NCBI RefSeq assembly: GCF_003752175.1
Contig: NZ_RJVF01000008.1
Span: forward strand, 124,001-188,000
DNA from: Comamonas sp. BIGb0124
Lineage (GTDB): Bacteria > Pseudomonadota > Gammaproteobacteria > Burkholderiales > Burkholderiaceae_C
Length of the DNA stretch: 64,000 nucleotides
Reading direction: 5' to 3'
This document shows positions 63,282 through 64,000 of this stretch, in pieces. The notes beneath the pieces are model-generated. The model was not told the origin of the DNA. It did no database searches and was given only the letters and a program-made list of their open reading frames with translations. The translations under genes were made by a program, and so were the position numbers. Positions within the stretch are counted from its first letter, which is position 1. Every line of letters begins with the position of its first letter.

Positions 63282-64000
63282 TCACCTCAGGCGTGGGTCG
63301 TTCCGCAGCGTCTCGATCGCCAGATCGATGAAGGCGCGCGCCTTGTGCGTGGCGTGGCGACCTTCGCGGTGCACCACGTGGATGGGCAGCGGCGGGCGTT
63401 CGAATGTCTCCAGGATCAGCACCAGGCTCTGGTCCTGCACGGCCTGCGCGATCTGATACAGCGGCAGACGGGTGATGCCCAGCCCCGCGACGGCCGAGGC
63501 GGCGGCCGCTTCGTTGGTGGTCACCGTCAGCCTCGGTTGCACACGCACGGGCACCTGTTTGCCGCCGTCGAAGAAACGCCACTCGGACGAGGTGCTGACA
63601 CCGGTCGATGCGACGATCACATGCTGCTGCAGTTCTTCGGGCCGATCGGGTGTGCCATGCCGAGCCAGATAGCCGGGTGACGCACAAAGAACCCGCCGGA
63701 CCTGACCCACCTGCACGGCCTGCAGCGACGAATCGGGCAGGTCGCCGAGACGGATGGCCAGATCGACGCCCTCGTCGACGAGGTTGACGACACGATCCAC
63801 GAACAGGCAGTTGAGCTCCGCCAACGCAAACCGAGCCAGATACGCGTGGACGATGGGCAGCACATACATGCGCCCGAAATTCACGGGCGCCGTGACCGTC
63901 AGGCGGCCGCTCGGCGCGGCATGGGTGCCCGCTGCTGCGCCATCCGCTTCTTCGATATCGGCGAGGATGCGCCGGCAATCGTCGGCGTAGGCCGTCCCGG
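63282..64000 (-). CDS. LysR-family transcriptional regulator (5' end missing)
   Basis: The effector-binding domain of a LysR regulator, about 239 residues visible, running off the right edge; the helix-turn-helix lies outside the window. The visible part starts at TAYADDCRRILADIEEADGA, then RLTVTAPVNFGRMYVLPIV and DLAIRLGDLPDSSLQAVQVG, standard for the LysR substrate domain of the CrgA/PA2877 type. The target gene is probably divergent and outside the window. It converges on the MFS gene with 24 bases between. Confidence 0.93.
   Translation of the reverse strand, partial: GTAYADDCRRILADIEEADGAAAGTHAAPSGRLTVTAPVNFGRMYVLPIVHAYLARFALAELNCLFVDRVVNLVDEGVDLAIRLGDLPDSSLQAVQVGQVRRVLCASPGYLARHGTPDRPEELQQHVIVASTGVSTSSEWRFFDGGKQVPVRVQPRLTVTTNEAAAASAVAGLGITRLPLYQIAQAVQDQSLVLILETFERPPLPIHVVHREGRHATHKARAFIDLAIETLRNDPRLR

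Overview
The window is GC-rich, densely coded chromosomal DNA from a betaproteobacterium of the order Burkholderiales, most likely Comamonadaceae or a close relative. This rests on orphan Bug-family periplasmic binding proteins, a cyoABCD ubiquinol oxidase, parE followed by parC, the housekeeping run ygfZ-mltG-tmk-holB-tatD-ankyrin, and a large set of sulfonate-type ABC transporters with SfnB/SsuD-type enzymes. No rRNA, tRNA, CRISPR array or complete insertion sequence was seen. Both ends cut a gene: a DEAD-box helicase on the left and a LysR regulator on the right.

Left third (1-23.3 kb). A D(-)-tartrate-type locus (LysR regulator divergent from an enolase-superfamily tartrate dehydratase, two Bug binding proteins and a BMP-type binding protein) is followed by a small tautomerase. 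Next come the terminal oxidase operon cyoABCD with a clear terminator, a PQQ-type TonB receptor (pqqU/yncD), topoisomerase IV (parE, parC) and a DUF4105 membrane protein. A TRAP transporter (dctQ-dctM-dctP) is joined to a shikimate/quinate-type dehydrogenase, which suggests uptake and oxidation of shikimate or quinate.

Middle (23.3-36 kb). A solitary tyrosine recombinase, a TetR regulator facing a PqiA-like membrane protein across two perfect 12-bp palindromes, and a plasmid-type KfrA coiled-coil protein with three TACGTA sites form a small accessory patch. It ends in AT-rich repeats beside the conserved ygfZ-mltG-tmk-holB-tatD block. A DHA2 drug exporter, an SDR gene broken by an internal deletion, and a TetR regulator with matching operators at both promoters follow.

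Right third (36-64 kb). About 22 kb is devoted to organosulfur scavenging. It holds three nitrate/sulfonate/taurine-type ABC importers: one headed by a fumarate-reductase/AprA-like flavoprotein and a 2x[4Fe-4S] ferredoxin, one tauABC-like, and one with two related permeases trailed by CopC and CopD. It also holds three SfnB/DszC-type acyl-CoA-dehydrogenase-fold enzymes, an NtaA/DszA-type monooxygenase and SsuD. A truncated GntP-type permease lies between two of the units. No flavin reductase (SsuE) and no TauD are present, so reduced FMN must come from elsewhere. The region closes with a ZigA-type zinc GTPase behind a Zur-like palindrome, a GAF protein, a luciferase-like oxidoreductase, an MFS transporter and the partial LysR gene.

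The most plausible undescribed functions are the flavoprotein-ferredoxin-ABC operon (36.1-41.6 kb) and the CopC/CopD-tailed ABC operon (45.5-51.9 kb). Both are inferred from context; no function is proven by sequence alone.
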